Of a stretch of DNA of 64,000 nucleotides, positions 8,285 to 16,843 are shown in pieces (the first letter of the stretch is position 1; every line of letters starts with the position of its first letter). Location: contig NZ_AUJI01000010.1 in the NCBI RefSeq assembly GCF_000424145.1, positions 175,328 through 239,327 of the forward strand. Direction: 5' to 3'. The notes beneath the pieces were generated by a model. The model saw only the letters and a list, made by a program, of their open reading frames with translations, ran no database searches and had not been told where the DNA came from. Made by a program: the position numbers and the translations under genes. This stretch comes from Butyrivibrio sp. AC2005 (lineage in GTDB: Bacteria > Bacillota > Clostridia > Lachnospirales > Lachnospiraceae).

Positions 8285-9541
8285 TTAGCAGGATATCTTC
8301 TCTGAAGATCCTGTGTGCACTCTCAGAATATCGTATTTCTCAGTCTCTTTATCAAGCTTTATATAAAGAACCTGCTTCGGATGAGGACAGCTATCCATAG
8401 CTTCTCCATCCTCATTGGTGATACCAAGAACCTTGGTCTCGATATCTCTTCCGTCAGGCTTCATGATCTCGATCGTGTCTCCGACGCAGAACTTATTTCT
8501 CTGCTCGATCTTAGCAAGACCATCCTCTGTCACTTCACCAACTATGCCAAGGTATGTGTACTCGTTCACATAGGTATTGGCATCATAAATCTGTGCCTCA
8601 TCAGAGGGCTTACCAAAATAGAAGCCTGTTGTGAACTGTCTGTAGGTGCATCTTGAGATTTCATCAAGGTACCAGGGCATATTCTCACGATACTTCTCCT
8701 CTGATTCGAAGAAGTCATCAATAGCTTTTCTATAGGTTCTGGCAACAGTAGCAACATAAAGAGCGGTCTTCATGCGTCCCTCTATCTTGCAGCTGTCAAC
8801 TCCTGCATCAACCAGCTCCGGAATATGCTCGATCATGCACAGATCCTTGGAATTGAAGATGAAAGATCCACGCTCATTCTCATAAACAGGAAGATATTCT
8901 CCGGGTCTTGTCTCCTCAACAACAGCATATTTCCAGCGGCAGGGGTGTGTACATTCTCCGTGGTTTGCGTCACGGCCTGTGAAATAGTTTGAAAGAAGAC
9001 ATCTTCCTGAATAGCTTATGCACATAGCTCCGTGAATAAAGCTCTCAACCTCAAGATCATCAGGAATATTTTCGCGAATTTCCTTTATCTCCTTTAATGA
9101 AAGCTCTCTTGCCGCAACTACTCTCTTTGCACCAAGATCAGCCCAGAACTTGTAAGTCTCGTAATTAGTATTATTAGCCTGTGTTGATACATGAATATCT
9201 ATCTCAGGGCATATTCTTCTCGCCATCATGAACATGCCGGGGTCAGCGATAATAAGTGCATCAGGACCAAGCTCCTTAAGCTCATGGAAATATTCCTCTG
9301 CTCCCTTAAGGTCATCATTGTGAGCAAGGATATTCGCTGTTACATGAACATGAACACCATGCTCGTGAGCAAACTTTATGCCCTCAGCCATATCATCATG
9401 GCTGAAGTTCTTTGCCTTGGCACGAAGTCCAAAGGAGTTACCGCCGATATAAACGGCATCTGCTCCGAAAATTACTGCTGTTTTTAATACTTCAAGGCTG
9501 CTTGCAGGAATAAGCAGCTCAGGTTTTCTTCTTTCTCTCAT
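8285..9541 (-). CDS. trhP: Peptidase U32 family protein, probable tRNA hydroxylation protein TrhP
   Basis: The 418-residue protein carries the U32 signature ESFIHGAMCISYSGRCLLS followed by a Cys pair in GECTHPCRW. U32 proteins of this type were first called collagenases but are now known to support prephenate-dependent 5-hydroxyuridine formation at tRNA position 34 (B. subtilis YrrN/YrrO, E. coli TrhP/YegQ). The N-terminal half is a TIM-barrel-like domain (PELLIPASSLEVLKTAVIFG) and the C-terminal part a small beta domain. It is downstream of trmR, the methyltransferase that modifies the same hydroxyuridine, which supports the call. The four cysteines may bind an Fe-S cluster. The separating 133 nt hold a REP-like element. 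Confidence 0.85.
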   Translation of the reverse strand: MRERRKPELLIPASSLEVLKTAVIFGADAVYIGGNSFGLRAKAKNFSHDDMAEGIKFAHEHGVHVHVTANILAHNDDLKGAEEYFHELKELGPDALIIADPGMFMMARRICPEIDIHVSTQANNTNYETYKFWADLGAKRVVAARELSLKEIKEIRENIPDDLEVESFIHGAMCISYSGRCLLSNYFTGRDANHGECTHPCRWKYAVVEETRPGEYLPVYENERGSFIFNSKDLCMIEHIPELVDAGVDSCKIEGRMKTALYVATVARTYRKAIDDFFESEEKYRENMPWYLDEISRCTYRQFTTGFYFGKPSDEAQIYDANTYVNEYTYLGIVGEVTEDGLAKIEQRNKFCVGDTIEIMKPDGRDIETKVLGITNEDGEAMDSCPHPKQVLYIKLDKETEKYDILRVHTGSSEKISC

Positions 9542-9544
9542 AAA

Positions 9545-9588
9545 GCCCTCATCCGCCCTTCGGGCACCTTCCCCCAGAGGGGGAAGGC
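9545..9588. repeat. REP-like palindromic element (copy 2)
   Basis: GCCCTCATCCG, a CCCTTCGGG mini-hairpin and CCTTCCCCC/GGGGGAAGG repeat the plan of copy 1. It lies between trmR and trhP. The rest of that gap (about 9600-9674) holds imperfect direct repeats of the form TAACTACATTGCTTAAATCA. Confidence 0.75.
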
Positions 9589-9674
9589 ATATAAAAACGC
9601 CCTTGGGTTACATTTTAAATCATCTATTTTAACTACATTGCTTAAATCATTATTTCAGCTACATTGCTATATAT

Positions 9675-10316
9675 TTATAGCTTCAACGACATCGCCATTC
9701 CATCACCGACATTAAGTATTACACTCTGAAGCTCGGGGTCATGCTTTATTGCAAACAGATACTCCCTCATTCTCTCATGGATCGTGCGGTTTCTTCTTGT
9801 TACGGCAAACCTCGACTCCATTACATCTCCATCCTGGAGTACATTGTCCGACAGTAGCAATCCTCCCTTTGTAAGAAGCCTCTTACAGTCAGGCAGGAAA
9901 TTTATATACTGTCCTTTAGCTGCATCCATAAAAATAAAATCATACTGCCCGGAAAGCTTTGCTAAAATATCTGCTGCATCCCCCTCAAGCAGTGTGATTT
10001 TTTTGTTTACATCATATTTATCAAAATTGTCATAAGCCACCGGGATACGTTTCTCAAACTTTTCTATCGTCGTAATCTTCGTATCCGGATCAGAATAGGT
10101 TGCCATCAAAAGCGCGGAAAATCCAACTGCGCAGCCTACCTCTAAAATATTCTTCGGATGATTCATACTGAGTAAAAATCTTATTAAGCTCTGAGTATCC
10201 TTCCTGATTATAGGAACATCGTCCGCAAGGGATTTTCTCTCAAGCTCATCCAGAAAAGGCTCATTTCCCTGATCAAGTGAATTGATAAAGGTACTTATTC
10301 TCTCGTCACTGATCAC
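9675..10316 (-). CDS. trmR: SAM-dependent O-methyltransferase, probable tRNA 5-hydroxyuridine methyltransferase TrmR
   Basis: This is a 213-residue class I methyltransferase of the caffeoyl-CoA/catechol O-methyltransferase family. The SAM motif is ILEVGCAVGFSALLM, followed by TTIEKFEKR and the metal/substrate strand FIFMDAAKGQY, with SDNVLQDGDV near the end. The start is GTG at 10314-10316, which overlaps the TGA of the upstream gene and has AGGAG 8 nt away. The same protein lies between mltG and the U32 genes in B. subtilis (yrrM), where it methylates ho5U34 of tRNA to mo5U34. Family and context agree; the exact substrate is inferred. Confidence 0.85.
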   Translation of the reverse strand: MISDERISTFINSLDQGNEPFLDELERKSLADDVPIIRKDTQSLIRFLLSMNHPKNILEVGCAVGFSALLMATYSDPDTKITTIEKFEKRIPVAYDNFDKYDVNKKITLLEGDAADILAKLSGQYDFIFMDAAKGQYINFLPDCKRLLTKGGLLLSDNVLQDGDVMESRFAVTRRNRTIHERMREYLFAIKHDPELQSVILNVGDGMAMSLKL

Positions 10317-10708
10317 TGCTTCGACTCCTCTTTGTCTGCTTCGATAGTTGCAGCACACATAATTGCTATTATCTCATCAGGTGTCATCGACGGGCTAAGC
10401 TCATAGGTTCCCGGAGCGATCATTCCATGATATTCCGAAAAGCGCTCCTGCATCCAAAACAGATTCTTATCCTTAACCAGTCCTCTGTTCTCAAGAAGCT
10501 CTGCAATATCTCCGACTGACATGCTATCCGTTATTGATACAGTAACTGTCCTCGTATCATATTGAGAAGCCGGAAGCTGATTATATATGTTATATCCATA
10601 GGTATATGCAAGTGATGCATATTTGCTAATAAGCATTATAGCGACAATAATAAGGAACGCCTTTACTATTGTGTCCACAACACCTAATCCTACACTTCTA
10701 ACGTTCAT
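10313..10708 (-). CDS. MltG/YceG-like single-pass membrane protein lacking the catalytic domain
   Basis: This 131-residue protein has one N-terminal membrane segment (about residues 10-35) and an extracellular LysM-like module: SITDSMSVGDIAELLENRGL, then NLFWMQERF and a PGTYELSPSMTPDEI motif. The motif matches the N-terminal part of MltG endolytic transglycosylases, in which it precedes the catalytic domain. The roughly 200-residue catalytic part is absent. Its place between RNase J and trmR equals that of mltG (yrrL) in B. subtilis, so it is probably a conserved short form. It starts 17 nt after the RNase J stop. A structural or regulatory role at the wall synthesis site is conjecture. Confidence 0.7.
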   Translation of the reverse strand: MNVRSVGLGVVDTIVKAFLIIVAIMLISKYASLAYTYGYNIYNQLPASQYDTRTVTVSITDSMSVGDIAELLENRGLVKDKNLFWMQERFSEYHGMIAPGTYELSPSMTPDEIIAIMCAATIEADKEESKQ

Positions 10709-10725
10709 AAGTCCTCTTTTCCCAA

Positions 10726-12408
10726 TCAGTAGTTAGAGTCCATGATAATAGGAAGAATCATGGGTCTTCTCTTGGTCTTCTTCCAGATAAAATCAGAAAG
10801 AACATCCTTAACTATATTCTTAAGCTTATTCCAGTCTGTAATATTCTTATCAAGTGCCTCCGTTACCTCATCAAGCACGAGATCTGTAGCATCATCAATA
10901 AGCTCATCGGATTCTCGCACATATACAAAGCCTCTCGATACAATGCTGGGACCGGATACAAGCTGCGCATTTTCTCTGTCTATGCCAAATACTACGATAA
11001 CAATTCCGTCCTCTGCAAGTCTCTGTCTGTCGCGAAGAACTACGTTTCCGACATCACCTACGCCGAGTCCGTCTACAAGAATAGCTCCTGTCGGAACTTT
11101 ACCTACAACCTTTGCACTGTCCTCCTTAAGCTCAAGGACATCACCGGATCTGATAATAAAAATATTATCCTTGTCCATTCCAAGCCCCATGGCAATGTTC
11201 TTCTGCGCAATAAGATGCTTATACTCTCCGTGAACAGGAACCGCATACTTGGGACGAACCAGTGTATAAATAAGCTTGATGTCCTCCTGGCAGGCGTGTC
11301 CGGATACATGAACATCCTGGAATATAACATCAGCACCTCTGACAAGGAGGTCATTTATAATATTAGTAACTGCCTTCTCATTTCCCGGTATGGGATGTGA
11401 TGAAAAGATGATTGTATCGCCGGGACGAACACTTATCTTTTTATGCTGTCCGCTGGCCATTCTGCTAAGAGCAGCCATGCTCTCACCCTGGCTTCCGGTA
11501 GTGATAATTACCGTCTTGTTGTCAGGGTAATTCTTGAGCTGGTCAATATCCACAAGGGTATTATCCGGAATCTGGATACACTCAAGCTTCTGGGCAATAT
11601 CAATAATATTGACCATACTTCTGCCCTCTACAACAACCTTTCTTCCGAACTTGTATGCTGTGTTTATAATCTGCTGAACACGGTCTACATTGGATGCAAA
11701 GGTCGCAACAATGATTCTGGAATCGTTATGTTCCTCAAACAGTGAATCAAAGGTCTTACCAACCGTACGCTCAGATGCTGTAAATCCCGGACGCTCCGCA
11801 TTTGTGGAATCACACATAAGTGCAAGAACACCCTTCTTTCCAATTTCACCAAATCTCTGAAGATCAATGGGATCTCCGAAAACAGGTGTGTAATCAACCT
11901 TAAAGTCACCTGTATGAACCACAATACCTGCAGGCGAATAAATAGCAAGTGCCGCTGCATCTACTATGGAATGGTTAGTCCTTATAAACTCAACTCTGAA
12001 ATCTCCGAGATTTATTGACTGGCCAAACTTTACAACCTTTCTTCTTACCTTCTTTAAAAGGCCGTGCTCTTCAAGTTTATGCTCAATTATTCCCATTGTC
12101 AGTCTGGTAGCATAGATAGGAACATTAAGCTCTTTCAGGATATAAGGAAGCGCTCCGATATGATCCTCATGTCCATGAGTGATTACGAAGCCCTTTACTT
12201 TATCCATATTATTTTTCAAATATGTAATATCAGGAATTACGAGATCGATTCCCAGCATGTCATCATCCGGAAATGACAGACCGCAATCTACCACAATAAT
12301 ACTGTCCTCATATCTGAAGGCAGTTATATTCATACCAATCTGCTCCAGTCCACCAAGCGGTATGACCTGAAGCCCTGAAGCAGAATTATTAGTTTTCTTT
12401 TTATTCAA
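10726..12408 (-). CDS. rnj: Ribonuclease J
   Basis: The 560-residue enzyme is a metallo-beta-lactamase/beta-CASP ribonuclease with 5'-3' exonuclease and endonuclease activity in mRNA decay and rRNA maturation. The zinc motif HGHEDHIGALPY is near residue 77. Further metal or catalytic motifs are HTGDFKVDYTP, MCDSTNAERPG, SSHPIPGNE and VHVSGHACQEDIKL. The TTG start at 12406-12408 follows GGAGG by 9 nt and overlaps the Fur stop (TTGA), indicating translational coupling. Only one J-type gene is seen here, so J1 versus J2 cannot be assigned. Confidence 0.95.
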   Translation of the reverse strand: MNKKKTNNSASGLQVIPLGGLEQIGMNITAFRYEDSIIVVDCGLSFPDDDMLGIDLVIPDITYLKNNMDKVKGFVITHGHEDHIGALPYILKELNVPIYATRLTMGIIEHKLEEHGLLKKVRRKVVKFGQSINLGDFRVEFIRTNHSIVDAAALAIYSPAGIVVHTGDFKVDYTPVFGDPIDLQRFGEIGKKGVLALMCDSTNAERPGFTASERTVGKTFDSLFEEHNDSRIIVATFASNVDRVQQIINTAYKFGRKVVVEGRSMVNIIDIAQKLECIQIPDNTLVDIDQLKNYPDNKTVIITTGSQGESMAALSRMASGQHKKISVRPGDTIIFSSHPIPGNEKAVTNIINDLLVRGADVIFQDVHVSGHACQEDIKLIYTLVRPKYAVPVHGEYKHLIAQKNIAMGLGMDKDNIFIIRSGDVLELKEDSAKVVGKVPTGAILVDGLGVGDVGNVVLRDRQRLAEDGIVIVVFGIDRENAQLVSGPSIVSRGFVYVRESDELIDDATDLVLDEVTEALDKNITDWNKLKNIVKDVLSDFIWKKTKRRPMILPIIMDSNY

Positions 12409-12863
12409 TCAGTTTTTCCTCCACATTCATTGCAATAGCCGTAGAGTTTAACCTCATGATCGGTAACTTTAAATCCGGTCTTCTCGGCGATTTTGAGTTC
12501 CAGCCCCTCAAGCATGTCTTCCTCAAATTCCAAGACCTTCCCACATTTAACGCATATCAAATGATGATGGTGGTGTGCGCCATCTGCATCCGCTTCATGA
12601 GCGAGTTCATAACGTTCTACACCATCATCAAAGTTCACCCGATCTATAAGATGTAACTCCATCAGTACTTGTATAGTTCTATAAACAGTAGCCAGCCCTA
12701 TTTCAGGGTGCTCTGTCTTTACCAAATTATAAATTTCCTCGGCAGTCAGATGTTTCCCGGGATTCCTGCCAAGAATTTCCAATATTACAAGTCTCTGAGT
12801 AGTGATCTTGAGACCTTTTCCTTTTAATAATACCTTGAATTCATCGGTTGAAACCATTCCCAT
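12405..12863 (-). CDS. fur: Fur family metalloregulator (Fur/PerR/Zur)
   Basis: A 152-residue ferric-uptake-regulator-type repressor. The winged helix lies around residues 15-80 (KITTQRLVILEILGRNPGKH, PEIGLATVYRTIQVLMEL). The metal-sensing part has a His-rich run AHHHHHLICVKCG, and a second CxxC pair (CNEC) lies at the C-terminus, forming the structural zinc site with the first CxxC. GGGAGG lies 7 nt before the ATG. It sits mid-operon between DUF1292 and RNase J, an arrangement seen in Lachnospiraceae. The motifs cannot separate Fur from PerR or Zur. Confidence 0.88.
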   Translation of the reverse strand: MGMVSTDEFKVLLKGKGLKITTQRLVILEILGRNPGKHLTAEEIYNLVKTEHPEIGLATVYRTIQVLMELHLIDRVNFDDGVERYELAHEADADGAHHHHHLICVKCGKVLEFEEDMLEGLELKIAEKTGFKVTDHEVKLYGYCNECGGKTD

Positions 12864-12878
12864 GGATCATCCTCCCGG

Positions 12879-13139
12879 TTAATCCAATCCTATATCATCC
12901 TCTTCAAGAAGCTTTCTGAAAAGAGCAGCAACTGCTTCAAGCTCCTTGTCATCATCAACAATTGTATAATTGGCCTCAGCCTCACCTTCGTCCGAATCAT
13001 CGCGAAGAATCAGTGCTTCACCATCTCCATCCTCAGTGTCTGTCACAAGAATGTATGACTTGGCACCGATCACTGTCTGTTCCAGCACAAAAAAGTCCAC
13101 AGGTTCATCACCTTCAGGACGGAATGTAATTTTTTCCAT
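12879..13139 (-). CDS. DUF1292 family protein (YrzB-like)
   Basis: An 86-residue, strongly acidic protein (many Asp/Glu, DDDKELEAVAALFRKLLEE near the end). Its N-terminal beta-rich half (ITFRPEGDEPVDFFVLEQTVI) matches the DUF1292 family. Its ATG shares one base with the ruvX stop. The order ireB-ruvX-DUF1292 is strongly conserved in Firmicutes, but no biochemical function is established. Confidence 0.85.
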   Translation of the reverse strand: MEKITFRPEGDEPVDFFVLEQTVIGAKSYILVTDTEDGDGEALILRDDSDEGEAEANYTIVDDDKELEAVAALFRKLLEEDDIGLD

Positions 13140-13570
13140 TATTCATTTTCCTTTTTTCTGTTATCAAGATAATCCTGCAAGATAATCTGCGCTGCGATCA
13201 TATCCACATATTCCTTGCGATCAGACTTCTTAATACCCACTTCATCCATTATGGCATCAGCCTCTACCGTAGTAAGGCGCTCGTCCCACATAATCACAGG
13301 AAGAGATGTACGTCTCTCAAGCTTATCCCTGAAATTCTCAGAGAGAGCAGAACGCACTGATTCAGACTGATCCATATTCAGTGGAAGCCCAAGTACTATA
13401 AGCTCCACACCAAATTCCTGAATCAGCTCTTCTATTCTAGCCAGTGTTTTCCGAAGTTTGTTCTCTTCTTTTCTACGGATAATCTCTTTGGCCTGTGCTG
13501 TCAAAAGGAGTTCGTCGCTAATCGCAACACCGACCGTCTTAGATCCGTAATCCAATCCCATAATTCTCAT
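13139..13570 (-). CDS. ruvX: RuvX/YqgF family pre-16S rRNA-processing nuclease
   Basis: This 143-residue RNase H-like nuclease opens with [19 protein letters not shown], which contains the first catalytic Asp. It continues with [12 protein letters not shown] and [11 protein letters not shown] and the [13 protein letters not shown] helix, carrying the remaining acidic metal ligands. The family was named for a Holliday-junction resolvase fold, but in bacteria it trims the 5' end of pre-16S rRNA. It overlaps both neighbours by one base (TAATG junctions) in the ireB-ruvX-DUF1292 order. Confidence 0.92.
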   Translation of the reverse strand: MRIMGLDYGSKTVGVAISDELLLTAQAKEIIRRKEENKLRKTLARIEELIQEFGVELIVLGLPLNMDQSESVRSALSENFRDKLERRTSLPVIMWDERLTTVEADAIMDEVGIKKSDRKEYVDMIAAQIILQDYLDNRKKENE

Positions 13571-13845
13571 TATTTTCTGGACCAGTTATTATTTTTAATA
13601 TACTCTGTGAGCATTTCTTCTACCAACTCATCACGCTCAACCTTCATGATAAGGCTTCTGGCACCCATGTGGCTTGTGATATAAGTAGGATCTCCTGACA
13701 TAATATAACCCACAATCTGATTTACAGGGTTATATCCCTTCTCGAGAAGCGCTTCATATACGATAGAAAGTACTTTCTTAACGCCTGTTTCCGGATCAAC
13801 TTCTACTTTAAAAAATTGTGTGTTGCCAAGATTGTTATCTGTCAT
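13570..13845 (-). CDS. ireB: IreB family regulatory phosphoprotein (DUF965)
   Basis: A 91-residue protein matching the IreB/YrzL family. [25 protein letters not shown] in its middle is the diagnostic stretch. In Enterococcus IreB is a small cytosolic target of the Ser/Thr kinase IreK; the usual N-terminal TQFF segment with possible phospho-Thr is present here. GAGG lies 8 nt before the ATG. It sits between mtaB and ruvX, as in many Clostridia, where alaS often takes the mtaB position. Confidence 0.93.
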   Translation of the reverse strand: MTDNNLGNTQFFKVEVDPETGVKKVLSIVYEALLEKGYNPVNQIVGYIMSGDPTYITSHMGARSLIMKVERDELVEEMLTEYIKNNNWSRK

Positions 13846-13895
13846 ATTGCCGACCTCGCTAAAACTTTACTTAAAAAAATAATACCGCATTACGC

Positions 13896-15245
13896 CTAAA
13901 TAAGCAATGTATCGTCTCTTAAGAAACTATTAAGCGTATGCTCTGTTATGCTGCCTGAAAAAATATTTAATTCCTTTGCTTTATCTTCAGGAGCTGCTAC
14001 TCTTATATATCTTGTGGTAAGCCCTATCATATAGTTTTTTCCACCGATTTTTTCCATATCTTCCCAGAGAATTTTCTCTGTTTTACCGATAAATTTCTCA
14101 CGGTATTCCTTTGACTGCTGCTTAGTCATTGTAAGAAGAACATTACTTCTTGCTGTTTTTTCCCTGTCTGTCAGCTGGTCCTCCATCTTCGCAGCTACAG
14201 TTCCCTTTCTCGGAGAATATTTAAAGACATGCATTTCATAAAAATTTATATCCTCTGCAAATTTTCTGCTCTCCTCAAAGGTTTCCTCAGTTTCACCGGG
14301 AAATCCCACAATAACATCCGTTGTTATTGCCGGCAATTCGTATGCTTCCCGCAGCAGCTTAACGCTGTCCATGTATTCCTCTGCGGAATAATGTCTGTTC
14401 ATTCTCTTTAAGGTGTCATTACTGCCACTTTGAAGCGAGAGATGGAAATGAGGGCAAACCTTGGAAAGCGCAGCCATTCCGAAAGCAACCTCTTTTGTGA
14501 TTATTCTCGGTTCAAGAGAACTGAGTCTTATTCTCTCTATTCCCTCAATATCATTGAGTTTCTGTAAAAGAGGTAAAAGGGCTGATTCACCCTTATCCAC
14601 ACCATATGAGCTGATATGTATTCCCGTAAGAACTATTTCCTTACAGCCATCCTTTGCAAGTTTATTAACTTCATCAATAATGTCTGCCTCATCCCTGCTC
14701 CTGATTCTTCCTCTGGCATACGGAATAATGCAGTACGTACAGAACTGGTTACATCCGTCCTGAATCTTGATATACGCCCTGGTGTGACCAGGCATGCTGG
14801 CAAGCTCCATGCGCTCATACTGCTGCTCAGGATCATTTATCTCAGTGACACTGATTCCTCCAAGAACCTTATCCGTGCATCCTTCTGAATTATCTTCCTT
14901 TTCTCTGAAATACTCATCAAGGATACCGACTATATCTGCCTTTTTGTTATTTCCAACGATGAGATCTATGCTGTCATCCAGCTTGACACCTTCCTTGTCT
15001 GTCTCAACATAACAGCCACAGGCCACAACAACAGACTCCGGATTCTTTCTCTTGGCACGGTGCAGCATCTGTCTGCTCTTATGGTCTGCAATAGCCGTCA
15101 CCGAGCAGGTATTGATGATATAAATATCTGCCATTTCATCAAATGGTACAATTTTATATCCACATTCTTGTAACTTTTGTCCCATAACATCTGTCTCGTA
15201 TCTGTTTACTTTACAGCCAAGACTATGCAAGGCGACACTTTTCAT
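13896..15245 (-). CDS. mtaB: tRNA t6A37 methylthiotransferase MtaB
   Basis: This 449-residue radical-SAM methylthiotransferase converts N6-threonylcarbamoyladenosine 37 of tRNA to its 2-methylthio form. The N-terminal UPF0004 domain starts ALHSLGCKVNRYETD and has the cysteines of its Fe-S cluster in TCSVTAIAD and CGCYVETD. The radical SAM motif CNQFCTYC is near residue 165, and a TRAM-like domain ends the protein. The QxxGCKVN opening and the short TRAM end fit MtaB rather than MiaB or RimO. It is the first gene of the long minus-strand operon, with GGAGG before the ATG. Confidence 0.94.
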   Translation of the reverse strand: MKSVALHSLGCKVNRYETDVMGQKLQECGYKIVPFDEMADIYIINTCSVTAIADHKSRQMLHRAKRKNPESVVVACGCYVETDKEGVKLDDSIDLIVGNNKKADIVGILDEYFREKEDNSEGCTDKVLGGISVTEINDPEQQYERMELASMPGHTRAYIKIQDGCNQFCTYCIIPYARGRIRSRDEADIIDEVNKLAKDGCKEIVLTGIHISSYGVDKGESALLPLLQKLNDIEGIERIRLSSLEPRIITKEVAFGMAALSKVCPHFHLSLQSGSNDTLKRMNRHYSAEEYMDSVKLLREAYELPAITTDVIVGFPGETEETFEESRKFAEDINFYEMHVFKYSPRKGTVAAKMEDQLTDREKTARSNVLLTMTKQQSKEYREKFIGKTEKILWEDMEKIGGKNYMIGLTTRYIRVAAPEDKAKELNIFSGSITEHTLNSFLRDDTLLI

Positions 15246-15280
15246 ATTAAACCTCCGCTAATTTTGACGAATTTACATCA

Positions 15281-15309
15281 TTGACTTTTAACGTCCTTCC
15301 GTTTATTAT
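15281..15309 (+). promoter_or_regulatory. Promoter of the HPr-like gene
   Basis: TTGACT (15281-15286) and TATTAT (15304-15309) are exactly 17 bp apart and 27 nt upstream of the ATG. The only gene between 1 and 35 kb on the plus strand thus has its own strong-looking promoter. Confidence 0.7.
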
Positions 15310-15335
15310 GAAGAAAAGAAGGAGGTATTTGCGCA

Positions 15336-15566
15336 ATGAAAACCGTAAAAATTTCTTTAAACTCTATCGATAAGGTTAAGTCCTTTGTAAACGATATTAC
15401 AAAGTTTGATTATGATTTCGACCTTGTATCAGGTAGATATGTAATTGACGCAAAGTCCATCATGGGTATTTTCTCACTCGACCTTTCAAAGCCGATTGAC
15501 CTTAACATCCATGCTGAAGACGGCGCCGATGAAGTGCTTTCAATCTTAAAGCCTTACATGATCTAA
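15336..15566 (+). CDS. HPr-fold protein without the active-site histidine
   Basis: The 76-residue protein has the length and pattern of the phosphocarrier HPr. Its centre, VIDAKSIMGIFSLDLSKP, matches the Ser46 regulatory segment (KSIMG). The usual GLHARPA loop with phospho-His15 is replaced by a Ser-Ile-Asp-Lys run, and no His occurs before residue 55, so it cannot carry PTS phosphate in the normal way. AAGGAGG precedes the ATG by 10 nt. It is monocistronic between two operons on the other strand. A regulatory role through the Ser46-like site is possible but unproven. Confidence 0.75.
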   Translation: MKTVKISLNSIDKVKSFVNDITKFDYDFDLVSGRYVIDAKSIMGIFSLDLSKPIDLNIHAEDGADEVLSILKPYMI

Positions 15567-15595
15567 TTTTAGATCTAATTTCAAAAAAACTACTG

Positions 15596-15624
15596 AAACC
15601 TGCGACCTGGTCGCAGGTTTTTTT
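15596..15624 (+). terminator. Intrinsic terminator after the HPr-like gene
   Basis: AAACCTGCGACC pairs with GGTCGCAGGTTT and is followed by TTTT. An A-run on the left side would also let it end the convergent thiI transcript, whose stop is 7 nt away. Confidence 0.9.
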
Positions 15625-15630
15625 AGATTG

Positions 15631-16833
15631 TTATGCTTCAAGCGTAATAATCTCATCTGTCTCAAGTGCTGTCTGCACAAGTTCATCAATCTTCTCATCA
15701 AGTCTGTGCTCGTGTGAGCGAATAACTTCCAACCTGGGCTTTGTTACCGGATGCTTGGCAACAAATATTGTGCAGCAATCCTCATAAGGAAGAATCGAAG
15801 TCTCATACGCATCAATTTTTAATGAAATATCCACAATATCCTGCTTATCAAATGCAATAAGAGGGCGATAAACCGGCATATCTGTCACTACCTCATTGGT
15901 AGCCATAAGGCTCTCCATAGTCTGAGATGCAACCTGTCCGATGCTCTCTCCGGTAACGAGTCCCATACACTTATTATGAGCAGCAATTGTATCCGCAATC
16001 CTCATCATGTATCTGCGCATGATGATAGTGAGCTCATCGTGCGGGCACTGTTTGTAAATATACATCTGTATATCGGTGAAATTGATCACGTGAAGACGCA
16101 CTTTTCCGGTAAATCTTGCTATAACTCTGGCAAGATCAATTACCTTCTGCTTAGCTCTCTCACTGGTATAGGGCGGAGCATTAAAATATACTGCCTCAAT
16201 TTCGGCGCCACGCTTGGCAATCATATATCCCGCTACAGGAGAATCAATTCCGCCTGAAAGAAGAAGACATGCCTTGCCGCTTGTTCCTATAGGCATTCCT
16301 CCCGGTCCGGGAATAATCTCTGAATAGATATTTACCTTCTCACGGATTTCCACACTTACAAGAATCTGAGGTTCTCTTACATCAACCTTCATCTCCGGGA
16401 ATGCATCAAGAACCTGTGCTCCTATCTCCGCTGCAGCTTCCATTGAATCAAGAGGATATGTCTTATCAACGCGTCTGCACTTAATTTTAAATGTCTTGTT
16501 TTTATCAGGATATACCCCGTCAAGGAACTTGATAACTTCCTGTGACAGACCATTGATGTCCGGAAGCTTGCCATTACCATCTCTCTCTATGCAGACAGCA
16601 GGACAGATACCGGTAATACCAAAAACTGTCTGAAGCGCTGCAACTGTTTCGTCAAAATCAAAGCCCTTGGCATTTAAGTATATTCTTCCTGAAACGCGGA
16701 ATATACTGAATTCTCCTTCGCACTTTGAGAGCACACGCTCCATCTGCTTTACAAGTGCTTCCTCAAAAAGGTATCTGTTCTTACCCTTTATTCCTATCTC
16801 TGCATATTTGATTATAAATGCATGGTACTGCAT
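15631..16833 (-). CDS. thiI: tRNA 4-thiouridine synthase / sulfurtransferase ThiI
   Basis: The 400-residue protein adenylates U8 of tRNA and adds sulfur, and may feed thiazole synthesis. It opens with a ferredoxin-like domain (FIIKYAEIGIKGKNR), followed by a THUMP domain to about residue 165, then the PP-loop ATPase motif LLLSGGIDSPVAGYM near residue 190. The C-terminal rhodanese domain of E. coli ThiI is absent, as is usual in Firmicutes, where a dedicated NifS-type desulfurase delivers sulfur. The gene just upstream (10 nt) is such a desulfurase. Confidence 0.95.
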   Translation of the reverse strand: MQYHAFIIKYAEIGIKGKNRYLFEEALVKQMERVLSKCEGEFSIFRVSGRIYLNAKGFDFDETVAALQTVFGITGICPAVCIERDGNGKLPDINGLSQEVIKFLDGVYPDKNKTFKIKCRRVDKTYPLDSMEAAAEIGAQVLDAFPEMKVDVREPQILVSVEIREKVNIYSEIIPGPGGMPIGTSGKACLLLSGGIDSPVAGYMIAKRGAEIEAVYFNAPPYTSERAKQKVIDLARVIARFTGKVRLHVINFTDIQMYIYKQCPHDELTIIMRRYMMRIADTIAAHNKCMGLVTGESIGQVASQTMESLMATNEVVTDMPVYRPLIAFDKQDIVDISLKIDAYETSILPYEDCCTIFVAKHPVTKPRLEVIRSHEHRLDEKIDELVQTALETDEIITLEA

Positions 16834-16843
16834 ATTTTCTCCT

